The notes under the pieces are model-generated. The model worked only from the letters and a program-made list of their open reading frames with translations, had not been told where the DNA came from and made no database searches. The translations under genes were made by a program, and so were the position numbers. DNA of 64,000 nucleotides from Camellia lanceoleosa (lineage: Eukaryota > Streptophyta > Magnoliopsida > Ericales > Theaceae): the NCBI GenBank assembly GCA_025200525.1, contig CM045758.1:3333706-3397705 (forward strand). The letters run 5' to 3'. Every line of letters starts with the position of its first letter. Within the stretch, counting starts at the first letter, position 1. Positions 12,047 through 22,090 of the stretch are shown piece by piece.

Positions 12047-13147
12047 TGTATGTCTTTTAACCCCACGTCTTTCTCTCTTTTATTTACTAGCTTATGATGG
12101 TTAATTTTAGGGCACGTTTCAATTAGCATCTATATGTTCGCATGTTTGCATTCATTCATATGTATTGCATGCACCGGGCTCGGCGCATCATACTAACTGC
12201 ATTGTATTTCAATTCCAAACTGAATACATGTTATCTGTTGCATTTCATATGCCATGTTTAGAATAGCCGAGCCTATCTTAGTTGCATTTTGCATGTGTTG
12301 CATTAGCCATCTTAAAATGAACTAGGATCATGCATTGATTACTAACTAGTTTCTGTTTTGGCTTGGAGTACTCAGTGAGTGTTTATGCTTTAGCATCCTT
12401 GCATGCGTGTGAGTGACTGCCATGATAGCCTGCTTACCCTGAGGCTATTTGTTTTTGTGATATAACTGCTTGAATGCCTATGGGTGAAGGTTGTGTTATT
12501 TGAATTGGAACAATTCACTAATTGGGAGTTTTAAGCCCACTTGAGAGTGGTAAAATCTTGTTTTCTAAGCCCACCCGAGGGTGGCAAAATCCACGTCTTA
12601 GCCTACTTGCGAGTAGCACCTTCAAACCGTTTTTCAAAATGAACATGAGATGCTTTGTTCCAATTCAGGCAACCCAATCTATACTTGTATGCTGTGCGCA
12701 TCACATAGTAATTCTAGGCTAATAACCGAAATAAGAACACATATGTTTTCAAAACTCGATATCATGTTTAGTAGTGGCCGATCTTTGATCGGGCAAGCGG
12801 GGGTACTCACGAAGTGACCTTCCCCAATCGTACCCAAGTTCCCGAGCCGAGGCAACTTTGGTGATGACGGACACGTGGCCTTAGGCACCAGTCAAGGTTT
12901 CCTAAATTCTTCGAAAATAAATATTTAGGTGGCGACTCTGTATCTGGCAAAGCAGTCCATGTTTGGCACTTCTTTCTAAAAATCTATTTTTCAAAACGAT
13001 TTGTCGGATTTGGACTCTTTGATGATTCATCGGTCTTGCATTGCACTCCGCGAGATTAAATACAGGACCGTGACATTGAGTCCTAAACTGTAGTAAGCCT
13101 AGTGAACAAAACGGGATTCCCTCTCGGGACGTTCGGGGACGTCTACA
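8627..13147 (+). repeat. 5' LTR of the Ogre/Tat-like element (4521 bp)
   Basis: It starts TGTAGACACCCC and ends GGGACGTCTACA, with 7-bp inverted tips. The same sequence recurs from 22095. By eye the first 200 or so bases differ from the 3' copy at about eight sites. It contains a GT microsatellite at 12014-12045 and a TATA-like CTATAAGAG near 9517 that might be the promoter (weak). Short open frames inside it have no family features and recur in the other LTR only because the DNA does. Confidence 0.92.
12014..12045. repeat. (GT)n microsatellite in 5' LTR
   Basis: About 15 to 16 GT units. The matching site in the 3' LTR (25494-25511) has about nine, so the run changed length after insertion. 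Confidence 0.9.
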
Positions 13148-13152
13148 GTTTC

Positions 13153-13170
13153 TGGCGACTCTGCTGGGGA
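13153..13170 (+). promoter_or_regulatory. Primer binding site, tRNA-Arg type
   Basis: TGGCGACTCTGCTGGGGA begins five bases after the 5' LTR. Its complement ends in CCA, as a mature tRNA does. Ogre-group elements are known to use an arginine tRNA primer with this sequence type. It fixes the element as plus-strand. Confidence 0.85.
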
Positions 13171-13830
13171 TTTAGAGAACTTGACTTGAACTTATGATAT
13201 CTTGTTTTGATTACACTTATGTATTTCTTTGCATTGCATTCGCATTGGTGCGCCTAGGACACCGTGTTTGCCATATGCTATTCCTGAATGATTTCTTGGG
13301 AGGTCACGTGCCATAAAAGGTGACGATTCACGGGCTCTACCACGATGGGAACACAAACCCCGGTTTTTACTGGGGCACCTTTTTTGACCATTCGACCTAG
13401 TGCATATTCGGAATCCGTAGTGACCATTCCAAACTAGGACATGTTGCTTACCCGATTGTAGGTTGTTTGAAACCGCTGCATGCATAGTGAAACCCTAGCT
13501 CCTAACAAAATAAGATAGGGAAACCCTACCCCAACATAGGGGTGTTTTTGGCTCTCACTTGCTCGTTATGTGCTTTTAGAGTGCATCTCTACAGGAATAC
13601 ATGTATCAGTTTACAAGACTAGGTATCAAGCCTGTGGGCATCAGCATCAGTATTTTGATAATCAGTTATATCTGCGGGTATCAGACTCAGATTTGGGGCA
13701 GTGATTTTGGGAAACAGTGATCAGTAGTAGAGTACAGTTATTCAGTTATGCCTAGGTTAGTTCTGATGAAATTGGGCTGAAATGCTACCTGTTTTGTCTT
13801 TCAGTTCAAAGACTTAGTTCAGAATAGCCA

Positions 13831-14937
13831 GTGTTCTCCTTCGTTGAAGCAAGGCAGACATCTGATCCGTCAGTCACCGGTCACATCACCTCTGTTCAGT
13901 TCAGCAGATTTATGATGGCACAGAATTCAGAGGAAATTATGGTTATGGCAGCCGCATTAAACCAAGGAATCATCTTGCAGGGTGAGGCTGACGTTGAGGT
14001 GCCACACCTGCCCAAGTCGCCTGCCGCGCGCCCGATTTGGAAACCCCAGTTGTTTCAAGCTCGTGAACCCACCACATTTGAGCTGATGGGAATGATTGGT
14101 GATCTTCAAAGATCCGTGGCTGATCTAGTCTACGGAATGTCGGCCCCGCCACCAACTGCATCGTATGCTGGGAACTTCATACCGCAAAAGCCCCCGCTAC
14201 TGGGGCGAATTGTAATTGAGCTCAGCCAACCTGAAGCTGTCTCAAACTCCGGCAATGACATGTCGACAACAACGGGGCTTCGCACCGAAGTAGTAACCCA
14301 AACCATCCACCAAGCTGAGGCTAGTAGAAAGAACAAGATGAAGGCAGACGCAGATCCCTATGAACAACTCCATCAAGCTGTTGAGGCTTTGAAAGCTGGG
14401 GGGTTGAATAAGCAACAAGTACTCGCAGTCATGGCTAAGACTGTGGATAACATTTTCCTTGTTCAGACCGAGAGCAGTTCAAGGCAAAGGGAAAAGCGGG
14501 ATAAGGACCGTCATACCAAAACAGTTCCTTTCACTTCTAATCCTGCACCTAGAAAAGGACAAAGAGCCAAGGCAGCACCTGCTGATCCTTTTGCTAGTGC
14601 GTCCGGTAAAGGTCCACAGGCTTCGAAGTATCTCCTCTGAGGTCACAGGGTATTCCACGCCCTCTACATGCCTTTGTCCAAGGCGCTTTAGATCCTTGCT
14701 GAAAAACGGCATCTCAAGCCCCTCGAGCCTCGGTCTCTCCCTAGTCGTCTTCCAGCTGGTCATGACGCTACCCAGTACTGTGCGTACTACCAACAGACCG
14801 GTCACACCACCGACAACTGCTTCCACCTTCGCCCTGAGGTACAGGATCTATTTGATAATGAGGTTGTCCTCCCACCTAGCTCGGCAAAGTCTGTCACCAC
14901 TGAGTTGTTGGACTTCGAGGATAATACAAGTATGTGA
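13831..14937 (+). pseudogene. Gag-like frame with zinc knuckle, two in-frame stops
   Basis: The frame is open from 13831 to 14637, stops at TGA (14638-14640), and then continues in the same phase to TGA at 14935-14937 with one more internal TAG near 14689. Read through, it would be about 368 codons. The C-terminal part has a proline-rich PLEP stretch typical of Ogre gag, then a knuckle, CAYYQQTGHTTDNC, in which the usual histidine after the first cysteine pair position is tyrosine. The tail LRPEVQDLFDN is also typical. The N-terminal two-thirds is weakly conserved and the classical gag core is hard to see. The start codon is not certain. No pol frame follows. Confidence 0.7.
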
Positions 14938-16162
14938 TCAGGGGTTGGTCCACCTGCGGGCAATGCTCGGTTTATTTCAGATATGGCGTTTGGCATGCAC
15001 TATTTTGATCATTTGCGAATGCTAGTTTTGTACTTTCTGACTTGGCTATTGGGTCAGTTTTGTTGTTTTGTATATAGTCTGTCTCTTTGTTTTGAGTCAA
15101 TCTTTTTTATTAAGGTCTGTCTTGTTGTATCGAGTCAGTCCTGTTGTACGGAAGTCAGATGATTCCGAGGGTGTCACCTTGGACATCATTATTTTGTTTT
15201 GTGTTTGTCTTTTTTCTTTCTTTTGAGTCTGTTTCTGTCTTGGAGCCAGTTATGCCAACAGATCTGAATGAAACAGCAATGATTTTCACACTCTTGTGTT
15301 TGCTTCTGCCTTGCGCCAGTTGTGCCAGCAAGTTTAAATTGAAACGGCAGTGCATTTCACCTGCTCTTTTGTGCCTTTAAGTCATTGTATTGACCTAAGT
15401 TTTTCAAAACTTTTTGAACACTGTGATGAAAACAAAGAGGGAGAAATTCCTCGGGTTTTGCAAAATTTGATCAATTGAGAGAAAGAAAGGCATGCTAAGC
15501 CCTTAATGAATGAAATCATGCTTGTTAGCGTGAGTACTGAGAAGGATCCTGGCTTGATCCAGATTGGTTCTACACTGTCTTCAGCGCGAGCGATTTGTCG
15601 CTTTCTTAAAAAAAAATTTGCTCGATCCTGCGAAGACCTGTGTGGAATCGCTCTTGAGATTGTGCAACTTAGGATCGCTCTCAACCTCGGGACTTGACCC
15701 CTTTCTTTCAAACCTCGAACTCGGACTCAGAATGTTCAACGGTCAAACACAATGTGAAGCAGCCCATGAACTAGGGCCAAGGAGGTCAGAAATAATCAAA
15801 AGGAAGCTTGTAAAGCCAAATAAGAAGCACCCCTCGAACTAGAGGCAAAAAATGTCAGATGTGCTCGAAGAGTCAAAAATGGGGTCATTGCTCAAGCTAA
15901 TGAAGATTGGCAAGAATGCCAAATTCCAGAAGGGAAGAAAGAAGAAGGTATCGTTGAAGGACAACCGGGTTCCAATCCACAACACTAGGGGCAAATTCAG
16001 CCCCCCATTGGATGGACTCCTGCATCGTCAGCGAACAGCAGCCATTCTCCTGGATTTAGATGACTTCAGGATCTCAAAACCATTTGACATAGACAAAGCT
16101 AAACTTTTACCCTTGAGAGGCTCACTGCGCCGAAAACCCAGAAGGGCGACCCAGGCAAAAGT

Positions 16163-16311
16163 TAAAGCAAGAAAAAGAACAAAAAGAACAAAAAAAAAAA
16201 GAAAAATGCAAAGAAGAAAAATAAGAAAAAAAAGAGAAAAGAAGAAAAATGAAGAAAATGAAAAGAAAAGATGAAAAAGAAAAAAAAAGAAAAGAAATGA
16301 AAAGAAAAGAA
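16163..16311 (+). repeat. A/G-rich low-complexity tract
   Basis: Nearly all A and G for about 150 bases, mostly AAAAGAAA units. The apparent Lys-rich and Phe-rich proteins on the two strands are products of this composition. Confidence 0.9.
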
Positions 16312-16573
16312 GAACACAGCTCGCAAGATTGAAAACCCGGAAGGGCAGCCTTGGCAAAAGTTAGAGCGTAAAAAGTGAGGGTTAATACCCGAGTGTACCT
16401 TAACCCCGAACTGCATAAGGCTTAATTCCCGTCTTTGGGATACGTAGGCAACTTCATTCTGAAGTCCAGCCGTAAAAACACTTCAAATTCGACTGTGTCC
16501 ATATGATGGTTCTGGTCATCTTTGTCTTCTCTGTATCCGAGAATTCGTTTGTAATTATCACTGTGAGGACTGG

Positions 16574-16720
16574 TTGCCATGTGCTGCGGCGCTATTCAGA
16601 CTAGGGGCAACTTTCCATTGCCATACAGTGTGTTGCGATGCTATTCAAACGAGGGGCAACTTTCTGTTGCCGTGCAGTGTCTTTCAGACAAAGGGCAATT
16701 TTCCATTTGTTTTGGATTTG
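16574..16720 (+). repeat. Short tandem repeat, about 46-50 bp, three units
   Basis: The phrase CTATTCAGACTAGGGGCAAC and close variants recurs three times with intervening TTTCCATTGCC-type sequence. The copies differ by several bases. Confidence 0.75.
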
Positions 16721-17980
16721 AGGTTGTGCGTCTCGAGAGTGAATTCTGCGTTGGTCGAGCAGTGGCCATTTGCAAAAATAGTTTTTGAGAATTTTTAATG
16801 AGGTTGACTAATTCTCCTGAAAATTATTCCCTTTTTTCAAAACTGGACCATTTTCTTGGACCCAAAAAGGAAAATTTTCAGTGCTCATAACCTAACTTGC
16901 ATGATTTTAAATTAGAAAATCGAACAAACATGTTAATCTAACCCTCATATTGGTCAAAATTGTTTTAGCAGAACGCAAAAAAATAAAAAATGGTCAAAAT
17001 GATGAACTAGGGGCACAGTTGAGTCAGGCTTCCTGTCTGTTCCCTCGTTGTCAGCGTACTTGCCAGAAAAGGGCACAACTGAAGCTAACAAACAAAGGGC
17101 CGAAAGCTCTCTTATCCACTGAGCAGCGAGGTATCAAGCCAAGTGTGAAGCATGAATTGGAATGGATCAAGATATTCCACTCCCTCATCTGGACAGATCT
17201 GATCACGTCCAAACTCCCCAGCAAAGCATCGTCAACCAATGCCAACTGCAGATTTGCTACACATCCAGTTGTAGTGCAACCCCTCTATGGGAAAATTCAC
17301 TAGCTGTGTGCGAAAGAAGAAGAATCTAGCGGAATGCTAAGGGCAAGAGCCCACAACTTCCTGTTTATCCGTCTACCACCCAGGGGAGGGATAAAAAAAA
17401 AAAGAGAGAGAGAGATTAAAGAATAGAGAGATGTGCGCTGAGAGGAAAAAGGCTTTTCAGAAAAACAGAGCCTGAGGGCCGAGTGATGTGAGAATCACAG
17501 ATGAGAAAGGGTGAGAAACAATACCCAGAGAAACTGGCTCCTCGTGCACTGAGAGGTCTCTTGCCATTGGAACACGTTTGTGTGTCGTGTCAGCCGTTTT
17601 GTTTGTCTCGATTCTTGTTTTGAGTCGTTTCGGGTGTCTATAGATGTGTTTAAGTTGCCTTACCTTGTCTTTCTCTTTGTTGTTGAGTCGTGGTGTGTTG
17701 TGTTCAGTCGTAGGCTCAATACCCAGTTGAGAACTTATTCTCACTCTTAATTTCAAAAAAATCGTTTTGTGCTCAAAGTGTCGTGCCGTTCTCCACATTT
17801 GTGCAAAACAAGATTTTGTGCTTTCAAAAACCGTAGGGTTCAACCCGGGTCATGTGGGAATAATAAAACCAGGACCTATCTAGAGCTATATAGGTTCTAG
17901 ACTTCGAAGCAAAAGAAAAGAGGGAAAATTCGAAGCATTTGAGTTTGTTTCAACCTCTGCAAGTTCCGTCACTACATCCC

Positions 17981-19703
17981 GTGCATTCAGAATGAACTAT
18001 GTGTTCAGAATGAACTGTCTTCAGAATAAGCTGCGTGTTCAAATTCAAATGTGTGAGCTGCGTATTCAAATTCAAATGTGTGAGCTGCGTGTTCAAATTC
18101 AAATGTATGAGCTGTGTGTTCATAATCAACAGTTTGAACTGCGTGTTCAAAATTGAAATGAATGAGCTGTGTGTTCAAAATCAAAAGTTTGAGCTGCGTG
18201 TTCGAAAGGTGAATTGTCTGAGCTGAGTGTTCAGAAATTTGAAAAGTTTGAGCTGCGTGTTCAGAAGTTTGAAAAGTTTGAGCTGTGTGTTCAGAAATTT
18301 GAAAAAGTTTGAGTTGCGTGTTCGGAATCAAAAGCTTGAGCTGCATGTTCAGAATCAAAAGTTTGAGCTGCGTGTTCAAAAAGTGAATTGTCTGAGCTGC
18401 ATGTTCAGAAATTTGAAAAAGTTTAAGCTGCGTGTTTGGAATCAAAAGCTTGAGCTGCATGTTCAGAATCAAAAGTTTGAGCTGCGTGTTTAGAAATTTG
18501 AAAAAAGTTTGAGCTGTGTGTTCAGAATCAACAGTTTTAGCTGCGTGTTCAAAAGGTGAATTGTCTGAGCTGCGTGTTTAGAAATTTGAAAAGTTTGAGC
18601 TGCGTGTTCAAAAAGTGAATTGTCTGAGCTGTGTGTTCAGAAATGAAAATTTATGAGCTGCGTGTTCAGAATTAAGAATAAGCTGAGTGTAAATGAAAAT
18701 GTATGAGCTGCGTGTTCAGAATTGAAATGTGTGAGCTGCGTGTTTAAAATGAAGTTTATGAGCTGCATGTTCAGAATTAAGAATGAGCTGCATGCAAATA
18801 AAAATATATGAGCTGCGTGTTCAGAATTGAGATGTGTAAGCTACGGGCAAATGAAGTAAACGGACTGTGTGTTCAGTATGAGCTACATGTTCAGAAGTGA
18901 AAAGTTTGAGCTGTGTGTTCAGATTACAAAATTTTGGGCTGTGTGTTCAAACTTTCAAAAATTGTGGGCTGTGTGTTCACCATCAAGAGTTTGGGCTGTG
19001 TGCTTAACTTTGAAAAGTTTGAGCTGTGTGTTCAGATTACAAAAAGTTTGGGCCGTGTATTCAACTTTCAAAAATTCTGGGCTGTGTGTTCACCATCAAG
19101 AGTTTGGGCTGTGTGTTCACCATCAAAAGTTTGAGCTGTGTGTTCAGATTTCAAAAATGTGGGCTACGTGTTCATGACAAAAGTTTGAGCTATGTGTTCG
19201 AATTTCAGAAATGTGGGCTGCGTGTTCACGACAAAAAGTTTGAGCGGCGTGTTCAGATTTCAAAAATGTGGGCTGCGTGTTCACAACCAAAAGCATGAGC
19301 TGCGTGTTCAAAAATTCAAGTGCTTAAGCTGTGTGTTCAAAATACAAACAGAATGCTGTGTTATGAACTGTGTGTTCAGAATGAGCCATGTGCCCGAAAT
19401 GAGTTGTGTGCTCGAAAAATGAGCTGTGTGCCCGAAATGAGCTGTGTGCTCAAAAAATGAACTGTGTGTTTAGAATAAGCCGTGTGCCCCAAATGAGTTG
19501 TGTGCTCGAAAAATGAGCTCTGTGCCCGAATGAGCTGTGTACCCAAAAGAGCTGTGTGCCCAGATAAACAAAGTGCTGTGTTTCGAGCTGCGTGCCGAAT
19601 GAACAGAATATTGTGTTGTGAGCCGCATACCAAACAAACAAAGTGTTGTGTTGTGAGCTGTGTGCCAAATGAATGGAATGCTATGTTATAAGCTGTGTGC
19701 CAA
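17981..19703 (+). repeat. Minisatellite array 1, unit about 25-31 bp, roughly 60 copies
   Basis: Imperfect head-to-tail copies of GAGCTGCGTGTTCAGAAT plus a variable AT-rich spacer fill 1.7 kb. Unit variants are grouped: AAAGTTT-spaced units up to 18,620, then ATGTATGAGCTG units, then GTTTGGGCTGTGTGTTCA units, then GTGCCC/GTGCTC forms at the right end. Several apparent proteins on both strands are translations of the repeat. Tat and Ogre elements are known to carry such arrays between the coding region and the 3' LTR. Confidence 0.93.
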
Positions 19704-19726
19704 GTCTTGCATGGTGCATGCATTTT

Positions 19727-20205
19727 ATCGCGCTATTTTGCGCTTTGCACTGTTTTGTGCAGTTTATCACTCGCGCTATTTTGCCTATTGCGCTATTTTG
19801 TGCATCGCACTGTTTTGTGCGGTTTATCACTCGCGCTTTCTTCGCGATCGCCTTTATTTTGTCGCGCATTACTCAGCGCTTTCTTGTGCATCGCACTATC
19901 CTGTGCGTTTCATTACAGGCTCTCATCTTGCATAGAAAATGCTTGTATCTTTTGCGTTGAACATGTTCACGCTTTCATGCGCATCTTACCTACACTTGTT
20001 AGTACATTGCATTACTCACGCTGTCTGGCGCATCCTTTGTCTTAGCACTGTCTTGTGTATCCACCCTGCATCGTACTGTCTTGTGCACCCATATAGCATT
20101 GTTTTGTGCATTCCCTCTGCGTCGCACTGTCTTGTGCATTCACCTTCACTTGCACTGTCTTGTGCACATTGTTTTTTTTATCGTTCGCATTGTCTTGTGC
20201 GCTCC
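19727..20205 (+). repeat. Minisatellite array 2, GCACTGTCTTGTGCA units
   Basis: Copies of CGCGCTATTTTGCGC and GCACTGTCTTGTGCAT alternate. Each is close to its own reverse complement at the ends (GCGC..GCGC, GCAC..GTGC), so the array is made of small imperfect palindromes. Unit spacing is 30-50 bases and irregular. Confidence 0.8.
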
Positions 20206-20828
20206 CTGGTCTAGGAGACCTTAAATCCTCGAAAGGTACAATTCCTTTGGTGTTTGTCGTGCCCGAACGACTTCCGGTGGTCTGGTATAGCCACCTGCCT
20301 ATGTTCTTGTGAGTTCTAAGAGACCAACCGAGGGCAATGGAAACTAGAGTTCAAATGGCTCATGCCTAGAACGCAAAGGTTCGGGATTGCCAAGACTAAA
20401 GTCTGGTTTAAATACCTAGGGGTATATCCTCGGCTTGAAATCTGTATGGCAGCCCCATAGATTGAGATAGCATGTGTATGCGCCTCAATTCTGGATACTG
20501 AACCAACCTAGTCTGTCACCCTGTTGGAGAATAGGGAAAGCTGCGACCATAGTCAAGGAGAAAAGTAGTACCTATGATTTAACCAAGAAGAAGGGAAAGA
20601 TTCCCACATCAGCATGAGGTAGGACATTGTTAAGGTAGGTCATTGCCAATTGCCCCTGTAAGGTACCTTCGCTTCCTACCTACTACATCATTTGGTATGT
20701 CTATTGCATTGCATATAGAATATGTTGCATGTTTGTACTATATATCCATTGTATCGCCTGCGCATTTCTGTGTTAAGCTTGGTCTGGCATGTGCCCATAC
20801 TTTTCGCGTTAAAACATGGTTATGTGAT

Positions 20829-21190
20829 TATGTGTACGCGCCTATTCCACTGAGGGAACTGTGATTTGAAAGTGACGGCACCATTTTCTGTGTTAGACGT
20901 GGTTTGTTTGTGTCCATGCCTTTCCTAGGCAAAATGTGATTTGGTTGCGTGCTTTATTCTATTCACCCATTGCATCCACTGTATCCTATTTTAGTTTGTT
21001 GCATCCAGCATTTAGGATCACGATCTTTCCTCAGCAAATCATTCCTCACTTGTATCATGCCACCCAATTACTTGTATTTTGTATTCTGTCTACAAAACAC
21101 ATAGTTCTGCATGTGTACGCGCCTATTCCACTGAGGGAATTGTGGTCTGAGGGTGTCGACACCTTTTCTATGGTAGACATAGTTTGATTT
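20829..21190 (+). repeat. Pair of about 90-bp direct repeats 278 bp apart
   Basis: GTACGCGCCTATTCCACTGA is present at 20833 and at 21115, followed in both by similar sequence up to a GTTAGACGTGGTTTG or GGTAGACATAGTTTG phrase. The stretch between them is not repeated. Confidence 0.75.
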
Positions 21191-21260
21191 TGCATCTCCA
21201 TCCCTTTATGATATTTGTGTGGTTTTGTACTGCTTATGGTTTGATTGATTCAATTGCATA

Positions 21261-21560
21261 TTGCATTGCATTTTACATGCATTTCATATCGCGCTATTTT
21301 GCGCATCGCGCTATCTTGCGCACATCATATGCACCTGTCAGTGCATTGCATTGTATTTTACATGCATTTTATATCACGCTATTTTGCGCATCGCGCTATC
21401 TTGCGCACCGCGCTATCTTGCGCACATCATATGCACCTATCAGTGCATTGCATTGCATTTTACATGCATTTTATATCGCACTATTTTGCGCATCACGCTA
21501 TCTTGCGCACATCATATGCACCTGTTAGTGCATTGCATTGCGCTGTTTTGCGCACCTTAC
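21261..21560 (+). repeat. Minisatellite array 3, 85-bp unit, about 3.5 copies
   Basis: The phrase TTGCATTGCATTTTACATGC starts at 21261, 21346 and 21448, and its first half again at 21533. The periods are 85, 102 and 85. The 102-bp unit holds one extra 17-bp copy of GCGCTATCTTGCGCACC. Each unit includes GCGCTATTTTGCGCATCGCG, shared with array 2. Confidence 0.88.
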
Positions 21561-22081
21561 CTGCACTCATTAGTGCATCGCATTGTTATGCGTCACACTT
21601 AGGTTGCATTGTCTTGCACCCTTCCACTTGCATTGTCAAGCAGTTTTAAATTGCATTGATTATGTATGTTTCTAACGATATTGTACCTGTTAAGTTTCTT
21701 TCTTTTACAGGCACGATATTGTATGTACGGTTCATTTGAGGCTGGCGCGACCAGACGAACCAAACAGGTATTATATTCTCCGTGTGAGACGTAGCGAGAA
21801 TTGTAATTCTCTTACATCCTTACTGCATGAAATGTAGTTTTGCTTTGCATTATTGCTTAAAACTATTGCATTTATTGTGTACATTTGCTTCATTACAGCA
21901 GTCTTTGCATGATCATAAGTTATGCTCGGCTTTGTGCATACTCTTTGCATTTTGCCCGTGCCTGCGGGCACATCTCTTTGATTATCTTGCCTGTTTGTCT
22001 AAGTCTTCGGCCTTGTCAAAAATGGCTCGTCTCTAGGCTTTGACATTCACTCCCGTCACTTCTTGACCTTCGAGTTCTGTC

Positions 22082-22090
22082 AAAGAGGGG
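22082..22090 (+). promoter_or_regulatory. Polypurine tract of the Ogre/Tat-like element
   Basis: AAAGAGGGG lies five bases before the first base of the 3' LTR (22095). Its place and composition fit the plus-strand primer used in reverse transcription. Confidence 0.7.

Larger units (their letters stand above)
14938..17980 (+). other. Internal region without polymerase genes
   Basis: About 3 kb downstream of gag, where pol would be expected, has only short frames. There is an A-rich purine tract (16163-16311) and a small three-copy repeat (16574-16720). Phrases such as CCAGAAGGGCGACCCAGGCAA recur at 16138 and 16337 on either side of the purine tract, so this tract seems to have expanded inside a duplication. 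No YxDD, RNase H or integrase motif is seen. Confidence 0.65.

Noticed and set aside
16028..16416. Phe-rich and Lys-rich open frames on opposite strands
   Set aside because: They come from the A/G-rich tract at 16163-16311.
18005..18472. A 155-codon minus-strand open frame and several plus-strand ones at 18035-19422
   Set aside because: They are translations of the minisatellite unit; the same short peptide repeats because the DNA does, and no family feature is present.
17981..19703. Possible CRISPR array
   Set aside because: The units are imperfect and adjacent, with no unique spacers of fixed length, and lie inside a plant retroelement.
21184..21649. Three overlapping frames of 113-134 codons rich in Cys, His and Leu
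   Set aside because: They are the 85-bp array read in three phases; all three frames open at once marks composition, not coding.
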